Assembly: GCA_035290185.1 (NCBI GenBank)
Contig: DATDUW010000045.1
Location: 1-15,568 of the forward strand
DNA length: 15,568 nt
Source of the DNA: DATDUW01 sp035290185
GTDB lineage: Bacteria > Patescibacteriota > Patescibacteriia > UBA9934 > GWF2-40-263
Direction of reading: 5' to 3'
Of this stretch, positions 14,600 through 15,568 are shown piece after piece. The notes below the pieces were generated by a model. It worked only from the letters and a program-made list of their open reading frames with translations, made no database searches and was not told the DNA's origin. Numbering within the stretch: the first letter of the stretch is position 1; each line of letters starts with the position of its first letter. The translations under genes and the position numbers were made by a program.

Positions 14600-14620
14600 C
14601 CTCCCCTTGGAAAGGGGAGG
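14600..14620. repeat. 9-bp hairpin just after the MopE-repeat stop codon
   Basis: CCTCCCCTT, a 3-base loop and AAGGGGAGG form a perfect stem 10 bases past the stop codon. No T run follows on the minus strand, so the real terminator is the one at 14546-14576. It resembles the dispersed CCTCCCC...GGGGAGG hairpins found between CPR genes. Confidence 0.6.
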
Positions 14621-14629
14621 AATCATCTG

Positions 14630-15568
14630 TCAGGGCTTGTTGCCGGCCGGGAGGAGAACCTCACTCTCCCCTTCCACCACCAGCTCAAGCCCCCAGCCCC
14701 ACTTGCCAGAACCCGTGTCCAGGTAACAGAGGCTGTTCCACCGCGAGTCGCTCTGGGAGCAGAATCCGAAGTTCCCCCAGTTGAGGTCTGACTTCGGTGT
14801 TCCTGGCTCGGCGCCGATCTCACTTGCTACACCCCCGTTACTCCTCCAGCCGGAGGTGAAGATATCTGCGAGATTGAGGCAAGCCCAGCCGGTTTCCTCA
14901 TCGTATTCCGCCAGGTATTGTGCCTGGACGGACTGGAATGGAGTAGAGTCACCAACCAGATAACCCCCCGCCACTTTCTGCTCACTCCCGGAGAAAAGGA
15001 CCCCGGGTTCAAAACAGAATGTGGCCTGATCGGGCTTGATGAGAACCCCGTAACACTCCCCATCCCCCACGATCTCCTCGTCGCAGTTGTGATCCACGCC
15101 GTCGCAGACTTCAGCCGCACCCGGATGGATCGTGGCGTCGTTGTCGTTGCAGTCGCTGTCGTTAGCGACCGAGAACGTGGGGGCCGAACAGGCCTGGATC
15201 CCTGTTGTGGCAGGGTCCCCGTAGCCGTCGTGGTCCGTATCCTCATACCACGTCGGCACGACCCCCTCGTCGGTGTATCCATCGCAGTCGTTGTTAAGGC
15301 CATCGCAGACCTCGGCCGCTCCCGGGTGGATCGTGGCGTCGTTGTCGTTGCAGTCCGTATTGTTCGCAACATAGCCGGACGGCTGGAAACAGGAGGTAAC
15401 CGTGGAATTCCACAGTCCGTACCCGTCCCCGTCCGTATCCTCATACCACGTCGGCACGACCCCCTCGTCGGTGTATCCATCGCAGTCGTTGTTAAGGCCA
15501 TCGCAGACCTCGGCCGCTCCCGGGTGGATCGTGGCGTCGTTGTCGTTGCAGTCCGTATTGTTCGCAAC
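14630..15568 (-). CDS. MopE-type putative metal-binding repeat protein, C-terminal part (cut by window edge)
   Basis: The frame is open from the right window edge through 312 codons to TGA at 14632-14630; the start lies outside. It contains three units of the putative metal-binding motif (PF11617-like), each with DCNDNDATIHPGAAEVCDG followed by NNDCDGYTDEG or NCDEE. Units are separated by WYEDTDGDGYG-type stretches that resemble Ca-binding DxDGDG loops. The Asp/Asn/Cys pattern suggests metal binding and disulfides outside the cell. About 165 residues without known motif follow (ECYGVLIKPDQ to AGNKP), with several Cys and Trp, perhaps a beta-sandwich domain. No anchor or sorting signal is seen at the C-terminus. 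GC content is visibly higher than in neighbouring genes, which may reflect transfer or repeat expansion. It is probably a large secreted surface protein. Confidence 0.85.
   Translation of the reverse strand, partial: VANNTDCNDNDATIHPGAAEVCDGLNNDCDGYTDEGVVPTWYEDTDGDGYGLWNSTVTSCFQPSGYVANNTDCNDNDATIHPGAAEVCDGLNNDCDGYTDEGVVPTWYEDTDHDGYGDPATTGIQACSAPTFSVANDSDCNDNDATIHPGAAEVCDGVDHNCDEEIVGDGECYGVLIKPDQATFCFEPGVLFSGSEQKVAGGYLVGDSTPFQSVQAQYLAEYDEETGWACLNLADIFTSGWRSNGGVASEIGAEPGTPKSDLNWGNFGFCSQSDSRWNSLCYLDTGSGKWGWGLELVVEGESEVLLPAGNKP
15233..15568 (-). repeat. Tandem 198-bp repeat within the MopE gene
   Basis: Positions 15233-15370 and 15431-15568 are identical over 138 bases, with a period of 198 bases (66 codons). 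The second copy runs into the window edge, so more copies probably follow. The third, leftmost unit in this window (about 15060-15180) is diverged. DNA identity including silent sites indicates recent unit duplication. Confidence 0.92.

Noticed and set aside
14827..15567. A 246-residue Arg/Thr-rich open frame on the minus strand with long internal repeats
   Set aside because: It is the out-of-frame shadow of the MopE repeats; its repetitiveness comes from the tandem DNA, and the MopE frame has recognisable motifs.
15060..15568. CRISPR-like repeats at the right end
   Set aside because: The repeats are long (198-base period), in frame and protein-coding; there are no short direct repeats with unique spacers.

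Overview
The window looks like a chromosome segment from an uncultured bacterium of the Candidate Phyla Radiation (Patescibacteria), probably of the Parcubacteria type. The evidence is a set of family signatures rather than a marker gene. There is a DUF5667-type protein beside an ECF sigma factor, and two paralogous secreted proteins carrying the 'DGxRYAFPNE...WYxDF' module I associate with this group. There is also a sigma-linked three-helix membrane protein of a CPR-like type, MopE-type metal-binding repeats, and the palindrome CCTGCCTGCCGGTAGGCAGG. TGA is used as a stop several times, so the recoded-UGA lineages (Gracilibacteria, Absconditabacteria) are unlikely. Almost no start codon has a Shine-Dalgarno sequence.

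Left part (1-2480, minus strand): an ECF-like sigma factor, an overlapping DUF5667 membrane protein, then a secreted surface-module protein cut by the window edge. Upstream of the sigma gene is a 146-bp imperfect palindrome (copy A).

Left-centre (2547-6967, plus strand): a strong promoter with a three-half-site operator drives a small helix-turn-helix protein. Two bases later comes a secreted putative glycoside hydrolase with a calcium-binding FG-GAP-like propeller. A second copy (B) of the 146-bp element follows, in the same orientation, so the pair is flanked by direct copies. Next is a single-pass membrane protein with several Ig-like DUF11/CARDB-type domains.

Centre (6986-10265, minus strand): a compact four-gene unit of ECF sigma factor, membrane regulator (ATGA overlap), secreted coiled-coil protein, and a second surface-module protein paralogous to the one at the left edge. 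Two sigma/membrane-protein modules thus each lead into a paralogous exported protein.

Right part (10364-15568): a divergent GT4 glycosyltransferase with a near-leaderless promoter, a bidirectional terminator, an O-antigen ligase/polymerase-type protein overlapping a second GT4 (surface polysaccharide assembly), a terminator, and a GC-rich MopE-repeat protein that runs off the right edge.

The overall theme is the cell surface: exported proteins under dedicated sigma factors plus glycan synthesis and possible glycan cleavage. I saw no tRNA, rRNA, CRISPR array or transposase. No intergenic stretch exceeds 300 bases.
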